A stretch of DNA of 64,000 nucleotides from Typhlomys cinereus (taxonomy: Eukaryota > Chordata > Mammalia > Rodentia > Platacanthomyidae). Positions 36,733 to 49,457 of this stretch are shown here, piece after piece; within the stretch, counting starts at the first letter, position 1, and each line of letters starts with the position of its first letter. The notes under the pieces are model-generated. The model was not told the origin of the DNA. It saw only the letters and a list, made by a program, of their open reading frames with translations, and made no database searches. Location of the stretch: the NCBI GenBank assembly GCA_023101885.1, contig JALPQD010000240.1:1829501-1893500 (forward strand). The letters are read 5' to 3'. The position numbers and the translations under genes were made by a program.

Positions 36733-37003
36733 GGGGCTGGAGCGGTGGCTCAGGAGTTAAGCCTCTGCCTGAGTTCGGGTCCTAGACCCCACGTATAGAT
36801 GTATAGACGCCGGGCAGAAGCGGGGGTGGCCTGTGTTTCTGGTCCTGGTAGGGCGGAGCCTGTGAATCCTGGGGCAGAGTAAACAAGGAGGATGTGTAGG
36901 TGGTCCATGGTGGTTCTCAAATTCGCCTGTGGTTCTACACACACACATACACACACACAAGCACACACATGCACACACACGCACAATTGAATAAATAAAA
37001 AAA
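36733..37003 (+). mobile_element. Young CA-tailed ID-headed SINE, copy 3, with target-site duplication
   Basis: Head GGGGCTGGAGCGGTGGCTCA, same body, CA tail and ATTGAATAAATAAAAAAA end. A perfect 17-bp duplication, TAAAGATAGAGAAACTG, flanks it at 36716-36732 and 37004-37020. The copy lacks about 16 bp of the head (GCAGGCAGAAGGTTCT region) and carries an extra GTATAGAT-like insertion. Confidence 0.9.
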
Positions 37004-37020
37004 TAAAGATAGAGAAACTG

Positions 37021-39544
37021 GATCTCCACGGCTAAGCATCTTGGGTGAGTCTTAGCTACAATGTGAAAATCCTTGATTAAACTCCAGGTCCTCTGGAGCA
37101 GAATCAATAAAAAAAGATAACTTCATAAAATATTCTTATTTTATTCCTCTAAAGCCACAAAACCATGTCTTTCTTCATTCTCATGGTACCTGGCATTATT
37201 CTGAAAGTAAGTGATCAAAAAAATATTTTAAACTGATAAAATGATTAACTGCAGAGGGCTTCTCTCTCTGATGCAAAACAAAAACAAGGACACAGTAGAG
37301 CAATATTTCTCAAAAAGAAAAATAAATAATAGTTACTTTAACTAGGTGGCAGTGAACATATACAAATGATAAATGAGTGCACTGTGATAGTTATACAGAC
37401 AGATAGCTCTCTGGTGTGGGAGCATTTCTGTCACCTGTGTGGGCATGCGTTGGCTTGACGACAATGTTGTAGAAGCTTTAAGGCCTTTAAAAACAGTGAT
37501 TAGGAAATGACGTGTATCATCATTTTAAAATAACTATTCTTCATGGCTTAAAGTACAATTGTTACCAACAATGATAACAACTCAAGTTTATGGTCATAGA
37601 TTGTGAGTACTGAACAGTTGCTGGTCTGTCTCTCATAGGAAACACAGCAGTCATCAATCTATCTCCAACACTCAAATAATGCACACCCTCTGCAAATGCC
37701 TCTCAGAATTTATGCTCTGTGTCATTAATTCAGATGACTAGCCCCATGATCATCCAAAATTAAAAAACAAAATATTTAATGTAATCTCTATGATTTAATA
37801 CATATAAACATGATAGTCATAAATCAGAAGACTTTCCCCAAAAGCAAAAGTATAAATCTCCCAGTCCTCTTTTAGAAATCTAAACAATTCCTGCCATGGC
37901 ACACATTGTCGTAGGATCATGGTACTGTGGTACTATGGGAACTTGAGAAAAGTGAGTGTAACACTCTCCTCTTTTGTGAAAATTCCTTTGAACAATCCAA
38001 GTATAAGTGGAAAAAATTTAGAGAGCCTAAGAGAAGGAGTTTTATAGTTTGTTAAATTATGAAATGTACTTTACATATGCTATTTCCTATGCCCAGCTTC
38101 GTTTCCAAAACTTAACACAAAATTAGGGATTACAGTTGGTAAAACAAATAAAACCTCCAATGCATAATGTCTGAAAGGTGTTTTTTCTTCCTCACACAAT
38201 TGGTCAGGTGACCTTCGTTGATGGTGATGAGTTTTCCCTATCCAAAGGACCACATGGTGGTTTAATGACCAAGCTACTACAATTAATAGTCATATGAGTA
38301 CAGGTCATCCAAACGCTTGTGATCTTTTTTATGCTAATCATGTAGAAAAGCTAGTGACTTCTACTTCCTTCACTTTCTGGTAGTAGGTACAGTATTTACT
38401 TCACTTGCATATTGAAAGTCTCAGAAATCTTCCACTTAGTTAATTTTGCCTTTCTTCAATATGAGAGAGTTCCAAAAATTATAGTTATTTGAAATAACTG
38501 TAAATGTGAGGGGTAGAGAGATGACTGGAAGTTGAGCTCTGCCTTGCAAACAAAAGGAAAGACAAAAAAAGAAAATGACTATAAAGGAGAGACAGATAGT
38601 CAAAAGAAAGTAATCCTGTGAGTACCCCAGAGACTACGCCCTAGCAGGAATTGAACTGTCTGTTGTAGTACTTATACTTGCTCACAACTGAGCCAAACTA
38701 ACTTATAATTTACAATTGTTGATCCAGACCCCATGTAAGTATATGTCAAAGTTACTTTCAATTACACTGTAGACCATCTTGCTGTGCCACATTAACTCAC
38801 TGGAGTGACTCATATTTTATGTAATTTTGTGTCTGTATCTCTCATGTTCATGGAGGAGATTTCTACAGGTCAAATTTTGAACCCACTGGAGGTATATGAA
38901 GCAGTCTAGTCACCTTTGGAGTTCTTTACTTTTTCATACCTTTTGGGGATGAGAATAGCAGACATTTTTATGAAAACTTATGGTTTTACTTGTATCTTCA
39001 ATTTCCTTTTATTTATGTCTGTGCTGCTTGCTTCTTCTATCCCCAGTAAATGTGGGCTGACATCAATCCTATGGAAGAAAGAGAAGGAAAAACCCTTAAA
39101 GCTTTCCATGCCCCCAGCACACTTATCCTTTACCTGAATCTGAGACTGGCCAGCAGAAGAGATTTTCAGTTGACTGCCTCCCTTCCCTCTCTACTTGCTC
39201 CATGTTTACATGAATGACAGCAATATGATAAATCCCATCATGGTAGATTTTTTATATCATGAAATTAATTACATTATGATTGCCAGCTGCCAGTAAATGC
39301 TATCAAGGTGCTGTTAACTATGGAAAATTTGCTTTAAATGTAGAAGAGTTGCCTCTCAGATTTTTAAATCTCTTTTAATTCATAAGTTAGCACAGATATT
39401 CATACTAGGAAGAGCAGAGCATGCTCTTGGAATCTTAAAGTTTAGAAATGTTATGTTATAATTGGATTCCTTAATTCATGATCTTCTAGTCAACCTGGTG
39501 TTAAAGCAGAAATGGTATAGATTTTTATCAGAGTTTAAATCCAA
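37021..39544. other. No recognised gene
   Basis: AT-rich. A possible worn ID-like head near 38510-38560 (GGGTAGAGAGATGACTGG) is too diverged to call firmly. Confidence 0.45.
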
Positions 39545-39700
39545 GCTTTGCTTAAAGCTAGTGTCTTCTTAGGTCACTAGCATTTCCTCTGAATCTCCCT
39601 TCACATATTTTTACAGCGAGGATAATAATTCATGAAGCTAAGGAGCAAGGATCAAATGACTGACATGAATGCTCTGCTCAGCACCTGGAGACATCCCCAG
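39545..39700 (+). mobile_element. MIR-like fragment
   Basis: TTAGGTCACTAGCATTTCCT, TTTTACAGCGAGGATAATAA and CTCTGCTCAGCACCTGG follow the MIR 3' half. Confidence 0.45.
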
Positions 39701-39850
39701 CTTCTCCCAGCACTATGGATGTCTTCAAGGCAGTGATCATGTCTGATCTTCATATTAGCTAGCAGGGGGAAGCAAGTAACGGAGTGAGGGACTGAATTTA
39801 GTGTTCAAAACTTTTCTAAATTCAACACACTAGCTAATATACTAAATCTC

Positions 39851-40267
39851 TGTTGCAGTTTGCATGCATGGTTGCTGATAAATGACCATCAAACATCTTA
39901 AGGGAACAAGATTTTATTCTATCTTATGATTCCTGGTTACAGTTCTCAGTCCAGCTTGACAGGAGAGCATGCACCAACACCAGGGCTGAGGGAACTGACC
40001 ACACCATCACCACATAACAGCTGAGAGACGGACAATCCTTACTTCCCAGACCAGCATGTCTGGCCAAGTGAACAGAAGGATGCCAACTCTCTCAACCAGC
40101 ATTCTGTGATTTATACAGAGCCTAATCCCACCCACCATGGGCTGGGTCTTCCCCATCAGCTAGACAATCTTCTTCAGATTTGGTCTGGGCTTAACTCAAC
40201 CATCAACTCTCTACAACTGTGCCTGGAGCTCAAACCCTCAGCAGTCTAACAGTGCCTAACTATGACA
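39851..40267 (-). mobile_element. Solo LTR, recurrent family (417 bp, minus strand)
   Basis: Plus strand begins TGTTGCAGTTTGCATGCATG and ends CTAACTATGACA, the reverse complements of the family termini. The flanking five bases are ATCTC and GTCTC, a 4/5 match expected of an ERVL-class 5-bp duplication. Highly similar to the 16.7-kb copy. Confidence 0.8.
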
Positions 40268-41029
40268 GTCTCTAAGTGAGGAAGACACTACAATTTAAAT
40301 GAAAATTTAATTTAATTACTGGGTTACAGTAGAACAGCCATAAGATGCACAATCCACTCTCTAGGAAATGCTATAATGAATTACATAAATAAAATGTCTT
40401 TTTGAAAACGTCAGACCAGAATTTTCCAACAAAACATAAAGTGTGCACTATGGGTATAGCATTTAATATTGGCCTTCTTAATTCTCCAGTATGACATAGA
40501 TAAACACACAAGACAGAATAACATAATGTCCAGGTAATGGGCACTCTACCTCACCTCACCCCCAGATAGCATGTCAGAAAGTCAAAGATAATTGAAAGCT
40601 GACTCAAGCATTTATAGAATATTATTTATACATCTTGATTCAAAAATATTTTTGACAGATGAGATTTATTCCTTTAAATAAGTGTTTTAAGGGTATTTTC
40701 AACACTTAGAGTTGTGGTTTCATTCTACTCATAAGCAGATGCTCTTCCTGTAGAATAAATATCTGGCATTTATAATGGAATGGAACAGTGCAATAGAATT
40801 CACTTAACAAAAATGTTGCTGTGACACAGAAACATTAATGGATCTTCCTTAAGCAAGGGATGCCTGTTTTAGCATATTTTTGATTCCATTAGCTGATAGA
40901 AATGGAAACAACTAACTCACAAAAGCTGCTTCTCTATATAAAGGAAACCACAGCATTAATTTTTTGTTCAGCAGAGCTACAAGCATAAAACAAAGGAAAA
41001 ATCAAAATAACATTTCAAAATTCTCTCAA

Positions 41030-41700
41030 TTCTTGTGGAAGATAACATTTCAATTTTCTGCCAAAGTTCAAGACACAGTCTGCTCATATGCGGGACACTG
41101 TCCCCTCTCAAGTCGAGTACCATTCTCCGGGTCTCTGGAGCACTGCGGCTGCTTCCAAGTAGCTAATGTGCTGTTATTTTACAACGCCGCCAGAGTTGCT
41201 TTCTCTCAGACAAGAATTCTTCTAGCTTTACCACTTGGCAGCCTGTAGAATGTAAAAAAAAAATCCATAAACCAGATGGCGGAAATACAAAATGATTTGT
41301 TTGGGAAGCCCAGGTTATAAATATATGTATGTTGGGAAAAGGGCAAAAAGTTGAGGTGAAGCAGCTGATGATGTAGGGCTTTGGGTTTCAGATTAGTGCA
41401 CGCAGACAAGCTTACGTGTTTATTTTTCACTGCACTGGCCCTCTTATGCTCAGAAAAAAAAAAAAACTTTCAGGGTTAATCCTGGATATTTTCCCACAAT
41501 GGAAACCAATTTGAAATTTGAATACTTATTGGGAAGGCTTGCCCAGTGCTTCTGCACGAAAACGTCTCCTTCCGTTGGGGTGGGAACAGTGGTGGAGATA
41601 TTTGGTGCCATTTTGCTGACACAGTTTCACTTTCATGCAACATTTCTCAGTGTTTACTTGAAAGTAAAGTAATATTAAAATGAAAAATAAAGTTTAAAGA
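41030..41700. other. Candidate conserved non-coding element D
   Basis: Unique, CpG-enriched for this window (TATGCGGG, GTCGAG, CTCCGGG, AACGCCGCC, ATGGCGGAA). Contains a YY1-like CCAGATGGCGG core and an OTX/CRX-like GGGTTAATCCTGG. No splice-bounded coding frame visible. Confidence 0.3.
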
Positions 41701-42639
41701 AAGATGATCTGAAGACATAGCTTGTGGGAGATGGGAGATATAGTACAAGGAGAAAAAGAAACCTTTACATGAGGAAAGAGAGAGAGACTTATTATATACA
41801 GCCAGTGCATTGATATAAATAGCAAGAACTTCTAATAATCTAGTTTTAAATTGTAGCCTGCTGTCCTTCAGTAGGACAGAGGAGTTTCAGTCTACTCATT
41901 CATTTATCTTCTGTAATTCTGTGACTGTAACTTTTTTAGGCACCACAGAAAGAAAAACTTGATACAGCCTAAAGGTATGGGAACTAGTGGGGGGTATCAT
42001 TGGCAGGCATATGGAGGATCTTCAGGCCCGGTCACATCATCAGTATTTCTTTGAAGTCAAAACCTAAGGGTCTCAGTCTGAGGCAGACCTCCCAGGAGAG
42101 AAAGGCAAGGAATCTAGTCACACCAGCTCCTTTTCCTGCTGTGTGACATTTTGTGGGAATGTGCGAACAAATGTCTGCTCACCTTAGATAGGCACTGGTG
42201 ATCAACCAAAGTAATAATTCCAACCAAAATCCAATTTAGTGAATCAGTGAGTTTACTGTTCTAGTGTATACAAGTCACAGGTTAGAAGTAACTGGAAGAG
42301 CACGCATGACTCAATAACAACTGTATCAACAAAAAATCCCACCAAGCATGACTGAAGACATTGGCACTCCCTGCACAATCCACAGGCAATTCAGGCAGCT
42401 GGAGAATTTCTCCTTCCTATCAGTTGTTACTGTTTGAGTAGTACTGGGAAGGGACATTTGAAAGTCTCAGCTTCCAGGGACTTGTAAGTGTCCTTACTTC
42501 CTGAGTTTTATGCGTCCCTCCCTCCTCCTGGAGAGAGCAGTTCAATTCTGAGGAGATCTCTGCCCAACACTCCACCCCTTCCTCTTATGTTCTGTAGCCC
42601 CCCTTTTTTGTGATGATTTTAGGGAGGATTTGGTGTAGA

Positions 42640-43490
42640 TGTTGTACTATTTTTCTATGTCTGCACATGCACATTGGGTCACTATGCCACAGCAGCATTC
42701 ACCTGTTCTAAGTTCAATTGCACTGACTACTGCGAAAGGAAAGTTCCCTTCCATGGCCAATTGTGATTGACAGCAGTGATGTAAGGGCACAAATACAAAT
42801 ATTTGGAAGTAAATTTGACTGACACATGACATCCATTTAATGAGACAATGGCAGTGGACTCCCCCCTGGGTCCTACGACCTACCTATCTGTTCCCCCAGT
42901 ATACAGTCCCAAATATGAGTTCTCTCCTGTGGAATGGATCTAAGATCTAACAGAAAAGCAGTTGGTTGAGCCCACAACAATCTTGAAACTATTGAACCAA
43001 TGGGCATATCTTGGCAGGCATGTTGGCACTGCAGCATGCAAGGTCCACAGCTAAGTAAGACCCTTGACGACTACTCCACCTCAGCAGCTGGCATGGAATC
43101 TTCCAGTACTATGAATATCAACCTCCAAGGAGGGATCTTCCTGTTCAGTATCAACACGATTACTCCACGTCCGATAGCTAAAGAATGTACAGTATTTAGC
43201 AGCAACATCTCACCCTCTACTTCAGCTATACAGCCAATAGTGTGGGCAATATCTTTGGATTACAGGGCCTTGAGTACCGGTCTGACCAGCAACTCATAAG
43301 GAGATTGTCTATTTTGTTCCTGGAATTTTAACCCATCAATCTCGTTGCTTCTAGGAGTGTTCATTCTCTGTTGTGATGCCTTTGTTTAAATTCCTTCCTA
43401 CTGTCTTTATTTTCTTTCACATGCTTTAAGGAAGAAATGTTAGCAAAGATCTAATACAACACAAAAGATCTTATCACTTCTATCAGTTTC
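42640..43490 (-). mobile_element. Old rodent interspersed repeat (L1-associated), minus strand
   Basis: AGTTCTCTCCTGTGGAATGG, AAAGCAGTTGGTTGAGCCCA, AATGGGCATATCTTGGCAGG, CATAAGGAGATTGTCTATTT and CATGCTTTAAGGAAGAAATG follow the order of a rodent repeat that is apparently the antisense of the element at 33.4 kb. A related fragment lies at 57040-57290. Confidence 0.45.
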
Positions 43491-46164
43491 TCACTGAAAG
43501 AGCAGTACTGAGGTAGCAGCATAGATAGGAGACATTACCCCTATATAGCTTTCCATAAGTCACAGATGTTTTGCATGAGTCTTCCATCATCATCATCATC
43601 TTCATACAGGGTTATTGGTAACTGCACCGCCAGAAGTGGTATGAATTGCCTCGTACATGATAGTCTCAGTTGTACTATATTGGGCTGGTGGGTCTGGTTT
43701 AGGCTCCAGGGGGAAGCACGGCCACATTTTTTGTGTATTCTGTATCTGTCACTGGAACAAGTTTCTTATCTCTGACACACTCTCACCCTGGCCTTAATCA
43801 TACCTGGTGTTGACAGGCCCAGGGTTGTGTAAACACCCCTCAGTATACTTTCTTGCAGGACAGAAACATGCATTGCAAACTTGGGATGTAACTTCCCACT
43901 TCTAAGGCTAAATGTAGCCCTTTGGACCTGCCTTGTTTTACCATTTATGTTTTCTATGAACTGTTGTTCAGGCTTTGAAGCCTTCCAGAAGCTCACTAGC
44001 ACAACATTTGGTTTTCGGTATTTTTTTTCTCCAGAAAAATCTGTCTTGATATATTTGTCTTTGAGTGACCTGGACCTGGACAGAGCCCTTTGTCTATCTT
44101 CTCATCATCTCCTCTCTCCATTCTCTCATCCCCACTGGGTTGTTTCTGCATTGTACATACTTGATTCATGCTTGCCAGTCATTTGATCTGCTAGGACATC
44201 CCCTACCTCATAAAAATCTGAGCATGAGGCTCAACAAAGCTGGTTCTGATGTCTCTGCTGAACTAGCCTCTTTGACAACTGTTGTGTAAATGTAGTTCTG
44301 TCTGGCAAAGCAAACCAGACATTAAACAATAATGCTCATCCTTCCTGTATTGCCTTCTAGTCCCCAGTGATCACAGGAAACTAATCTGGTGATAACCAAA
44401 TGTCTCTAATGTTTTCTATGAGCCACATCATTAGAAACTGATGTCACTAATATTGCTTCAACTTATGCAGTTTTTGTCTCAAGGAGTGGTATATATTTGT
44501 ATTACCCAGTTTCTTGACTACCACAGCCCTCAGATTGATTTCATCTACTCACATATCCCAAGTCTCACAAGTCAGACTATGAGAAACGTTTTCATTGTGC
44601 AAGTTTTTTTTTTTTTCCCCAAAATACAGTAGCTCAAGTGCTGAGTATTCCCTGACTGTCATAGTTTCTTACACTTGGTCATTAATAAATGCCCTCTGCT
44701 GCATGTTGAATCATGGGTTTTTCTGCAATAATAAAGGTCAAATCTGAGGGTATCTTTTATCACTTCCACCATATTTTGCTCCTACTTGCTATCTTATTTT
44801 TCCCATAGGTCTTGAACTTTAGGATCCCAAGAAAAGTTCTTTAGCACAGATAAAATGTGTGCTGGGTTTCCTTGCATCGTGCCAGCTCTAAGAAGGAGTG
44901 AGCCTGAACCTGGTCCCGTCTTACCCTGACTTTACTGAGTTACTAACAGATCGTAGGTTATAGGAACTTGGGCTCACAAAAAGCTACATTAATTAAAAAC
45001 CTATTGCAACGTGGATGAGGCCTTAGAAAGGTAAACTCCTAAAGTTCCCTACATGACTCAAAGGCCGTTCAGTCAGTTGGAGAGTCTATGCTAAAAGGTA
45101 ACTGCTAACTGCTTGTATAAACTCAAGGAAGAAACCTATGAATCTCAACAATTTGAGTCTTCTGGTACTTACAAATTTTGTTTATTTCTCAAGACTTACG
45201 AGACTCTGTCTTCCTTCCAAATATTTCCATTTGGAGGAAATTGCTATACATCTCCCAACTAGTCCCAAGGATCTGTATATACCTCGCTTGACTGCTTCGC
45301 AAGGCTTCCTTTGCTACTTTTTGCTTCTGACCTGCATCACTGTCTTCTATCAGTAGCCATGAGTGACTATATTCCTATCTTCTTTTATTCTCTCAGCTAT
45401 ACTACTACCATCTAGCTAGGTTTGCTCCTATAGCTGTTACCTTGAGGTAAAGAGAAAACTCATTTGACACTTGCATTTTAGCATTTATCATTAGAACAAA
45501 TGAAAGAAATATACTTGAAAAAAATTTCCATATTTTTATAATCATGATTAATGTTCAAATTTCTGTATTTTAGCCTTTCTTGAAATTAATGCAGAATGCA
45601 TGAACTGTAGCTATAGCGCGTCTCGCCTTCGAGATTTCAAACTCTCACCATAGCCTTGTCTGTTCTGCCTTCTCCCATAATTGTCTGTCCTAGGAATTAT
45701 GTGGTTCTTTGGAATCTTCTCAGGGAATGAACCATAAGCTTTGAGATCATGTCCAGAAATTTTCACATTCTGGCATGCTTACTTTTCAAGAGATTTTATA
45801 TTATAGGTTGAAGCTTTTACACACATTGTATCTATGTAAATCATACTTAAAATGTTCCATATTATTTTTTAGGGTTCTCTGTGGGTGAAAAATGTTTAGC
45901 CCTACTTATGTTTATAGCACAAATAAATTATTCATATTGGTAAATAGTAAATATTTGTTCAATTAACTTAAAAAAGGAGGTATTGACATAATTTAAAACT
46001 GTTTACAAAGACCATTTTTCTCCAGCAGCATTAAGTTCCCAGGAGATTTTCCAGAGTGCTTTTAAAAAAGCTTATGCAGTTACTCAAGACCCAAAACTGA
46101 TAGGTGATAGGTTATCCTGTCTCAGCTTATCTCAGAAAGATAAGATTTTCCTTAGACTCAGTCT
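43491..46164. other. No recognised gene
   Basis: May include further parts of the old minus-strand repeat. Short frames at 43.57-44.29 kb overlap on both strands and are not supported. A CpG cluster lies at about 45617-45633. Confidence 0.45.
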
Positions 46165-46560
46165 TATCCATATACTTCCTATGCTGAAGTCCTGCCCTCA
46201 ATTGAAACAGGTCCTATAAATAATTAAGATTTAATGTAATGGTGTGGTCCTTTACAGATCATAATAGTGTCTGGCTTCTTTATGAGAGATTAGAGAAGTT
46301 GTAAGTCTTTCACTTCTATTCCTCTCTCTCTCCCTCTTTCTCTCTTTCTGTTTTTCTCCCCATATCCCAAATGCCACAGAAAATCCTACAAATTTAGATG
46401 CAGCAAAAAGTCATCTGCAAGCCAGGAAGAGAGATGATAGCAAAAACTGAGCTTAACAAGACTTATTCATAGCCTTCCTACCTTCCACAATTGTGAGAAA
46501 AATAATGTTCTATTGATTGAACTGATATCATGATCCCTAAGTGTAAGATTTTCCTTGCTT
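46165..46560 (+). mobile_element. Ancient MLT1 LTR (ERVL-MaLR)
   Basis: Keeps the MLT1 order: TATGCTGAAGTCCTGCCCTC, AATGGTGTGGTCCTTTACAG, TCATCTGCAAGCCAGGAAGA, CCTACCTTCCACAATTGTGAG. This class is shared by placental mammals. Confidence 0.75.
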
Positions 46561-47636
46561 ATATAAAACAGCTCATGGGACTATTTTGAATACTTTGGAG
46601 CCTTTCAGCGACCTACCAGGTGGGTAAACAGGAAGATTTGGCAGTCTACACCTGCCTGCGTGTTGTCGCCTGTGTGCTCCACTTTTTGTCTGTTGCCATG
46701 TGTACAGGGTAGGTCTTCAGCTCCTGTCAACATGCATGAAGTTGTTTCATCATACATTTTCCACTTTGGCAGGCTGGATAAGCCAATGTAAAACTATGTT
46801 CCCAGGGTTAGTAGTTTAGCTCATGATAGACTTCTGGTCAGGCAAGGTCCTAGCAGATAAAACCTTCCCTAAGCTGATTCTGTCAGATGTTTCATCGTAG
46901 AAGTAAGAAAAGTAAGCAATGCAGAACTCAGTTCCCGATGTTCTCTTTAACCAGTCCAAAAAGACTAATTAAAGCCTCATCAAAATATATCTAGGGTTGG
47001 AAAGATGGCTTTGCCTCATAATATATAACTCATATATTTTACTTCAACAAACAAAATTCAGATTCGAATTTGTACTGCTGAAAAAGCAAAGCTTGAAACT
47101 GACATTCCCATCTATTCTCAAGAAAATTTAAAGCTCAAGAAAAATACTATAAATATCAAGATGCATAAAATACATTTAATGTATTGTTATCATCAAAAGA
47201 ACCACATAAATCAGAGAAAGCTCGATATCCTTGGTTAGGAGACAAAATAATTCGATTTATCCAGTTCCATAAATTTTGATTACAGAGACAATTTCATATC
47301 TTTTGCTGAGAACTGTTTCTTATTTACAAAATAAAACCTGTCCTCTTTCAGTTCATCATAGTATGGATTGGAGATCTGAAGAATTTGAATGTAAAACCTT
47401 TCTTGTATACCTTTGCACCCTGGTTTGAAACAGGATTGAAGCCTTTTGAACCTTTTCTCATGCAAGAAGACAAACACCTCTTTTGCAAAACCTGGGTTCC
47501 TTACTTTTCATGTTCTTCTCCCATGGCTCATTTACCATCATATCTCATGCATGTATTCTTTAGTCATTGTCCTGTAGTTCTGTAGTTCTTTCTGTTTTAG
47601 GGCTAAGGTTGCTCCTATGTGCAAAGCCTTCTGTCA
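46561..47636. other. No recognised gene
   Basis: A possible eroded ID-like head lies at about 46993 (AGGGTTGGAAAGATGGC). Otherwise unique and AT-rich. Confidence 0.45.
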
Positions 47637-47925
47637 GGGCTGATGTTGATTATCAATTTGACAGGGTCTAGTTTCACTAAGGAGACAAGTTTCTTGCCAT
47701 TCTATGAGAGGTTATCTAATTTAGGTTAACTTTGGTGGAAAAGTCCATCCTAAAAATGAACAGTAGCATTCTCTCAGCTTGAGGAGCAGGCTACTTAAAA
47801 AGGAGAACTTCCTGCCAATATGGATTATATGCTCCAATGATGAGCTGAGTAAGTCCTTTGTCCTTTATGTTGCTTTTGTCAGGGAATTGTATCACAATAG
47901 AAAAAGTAGCTAAAGCAGCTCATAT
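47637..47925 (+). mobile_element. MaLR-type LTR fragment
   Basis: Starts GATGTTGATTATCAATTTGA, then GGTGGAAAAGTCCATCCTAA and a terminal TTGCTTTTGTCAGGGAATTG, the order of rodent MaLR LTRs of the 'GTCAACTTGAC' type. The middle part is lost. Confidence 0.55.
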
Positions 47926-47939
47926 ATTATTTAGTCTTC

Positions 47940-48254
47940 CTGTATGGTGTGTGAAATATTTTCCAATGGTTTATGTGCCTAAGACGTGGATTCCAGATAG
48001 TGACGGTGTTTGAGAGGTCCTGGAGCACATGGCACTGGGGGAGGAGCCTTGAGGTTTTACGGTTTAATCATATTTCCTGCTCTCTATTCATTTTCTGAGT
48101 GTGGATGCAGTGTGAGCCAATCCCATGCTTTGTCTGCTTTCTGAAATGCTTTCTTTCCCCAATATGGTGAATTCTGTCCACCGTAAGTTCTTTGTTCCTT
48201 GAATTGCTTTGGCCAGAATATTTAATCACAATGTCAGAAAGGATACTGAAACAG
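47940..48254 (+). mobile_element. MaLR-type LTR (ORR1-like)
   Basis: GGGGGAGGAGCCTTGAGG, TCTGAGTGTGGATGCAGTGT, TTTCCCCAATATGGTGAATT and GAAAGGATACTGAAACAG follow ORR1/MT LTR order. It lies immediately after another MaLR fragment in the same orientation. Confidence 0.6.
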
Positions 48255-48504
48255 AAATTGGTAATAAAAAAGTGGGGTGCTTATCAGTTTTTACACTGGT
48301 TTGTGAAGTAAATGTGGAAATTTTTTGAATTCTGGGACACAAAAGCCATTGGACACTCTAGACAGAGTTTAATAGTCATTCTACTGGGGACTTAGAAAGC
48401 AAGAATCCTGGGAAAATGTGGGCAATCAAGCTCTGGCTCATGCTGCTTCAGATAGGAACAAGGACTGTATCAGAGGTTATTGAGGTTATGTTCTTTCCCT
48501 CTGG

Positions 48505-48553
<49 letters not shown>
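48505..48553. repeat. (CA)n microsatellite
   Basis: Pure CA run of about 24 units. Confidence 0.97.
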
Positions 48554-48555
<2 letters not shown>

Positions 48556-48864
48556 AAGAACAATTAGATAGACTAACCAAGTACATTCTAGAACTAAAGA
48601 TGCTGAAGAAGAATCAGCACTTGTTAATAGGACTCGGGCTGAAGTTCGTGGCGACTTCTACACAATGGCTTATATTTTCTTCAGCAGAAAGAACAGACAT
48701 ATAGCTGAACCAATGTTTGAGAGACTGGGGATCAGGGAAGGCAGTTGATCAGGATCCCAGGGTTGAAATGTGACAATGTAAGGCTGAGACAGTTTGAGGT
48801 CAGCAGAAGTAAACAATAAGACTTTTCCTTTTCCTATATAGCCTATATAGCAGTGCCCTCAAAC

Positions 48865-48865
<1 letters not shown>

Positions 48866-48917
<52 letters not shown>
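48866..48917. repeat. (GA)n microsatellite
   Basis: Pure GA run of about 25 units. Confidence 0.97.
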
Positions 48918-48919
<2 letters not shown>

Positions 48920-49347
48920 AGCAGGTGTCACAAACACCTGGTGACCAATTCAGTCTTGGACCTGAAGCTGAACTACAATTTCCCAGACATTCTGGAGGAT
49001 ACATTCACAGTCCCTCACTTGATGAGCATCAAAGCTAGAACTGAGAACTACTGTGCCTAGACAGTTGTGCCAGCAGCTCAATCCAAAGGTAATCTGCTTA
49101 AGTTCCTCCAGAGCAGTACAGTACATATCCTACTCTGGTGACCTGTCTTTGAACTATAGTTTCAAATGCATCTCCTCATTAGTGCAGTTTGCTATATGAC
49201 ACATCACAAAAAAGAATTTAAAACCCATAATACCAAGAAAGAAGTGCTGAGTAAGATATTATTTTTCAAATCAATATGCTTTATCTACTTGTTACTATTA
49301 GTTTCTCTTTTGTCACTTTTTAAACTTTTTTTAAATTTTAAACAAAT

Positions 49348-49350
49348 ATT

Positions 49351-49413
<63 letters not shown>

Positions 49414-49428
49414 GTGTGTGTGTGTATC
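49348..49428. repeat. (TTTA)n then (GT)n microsatellite
   Basis: About 15 TTTA units followed by a short GT run, just upstream of the solo LTR at 49458. Confidence 0.96.
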
Positions 49429-49457
49429 AGAAGGCACTGTGTGTCCCTGTGGAGTAC

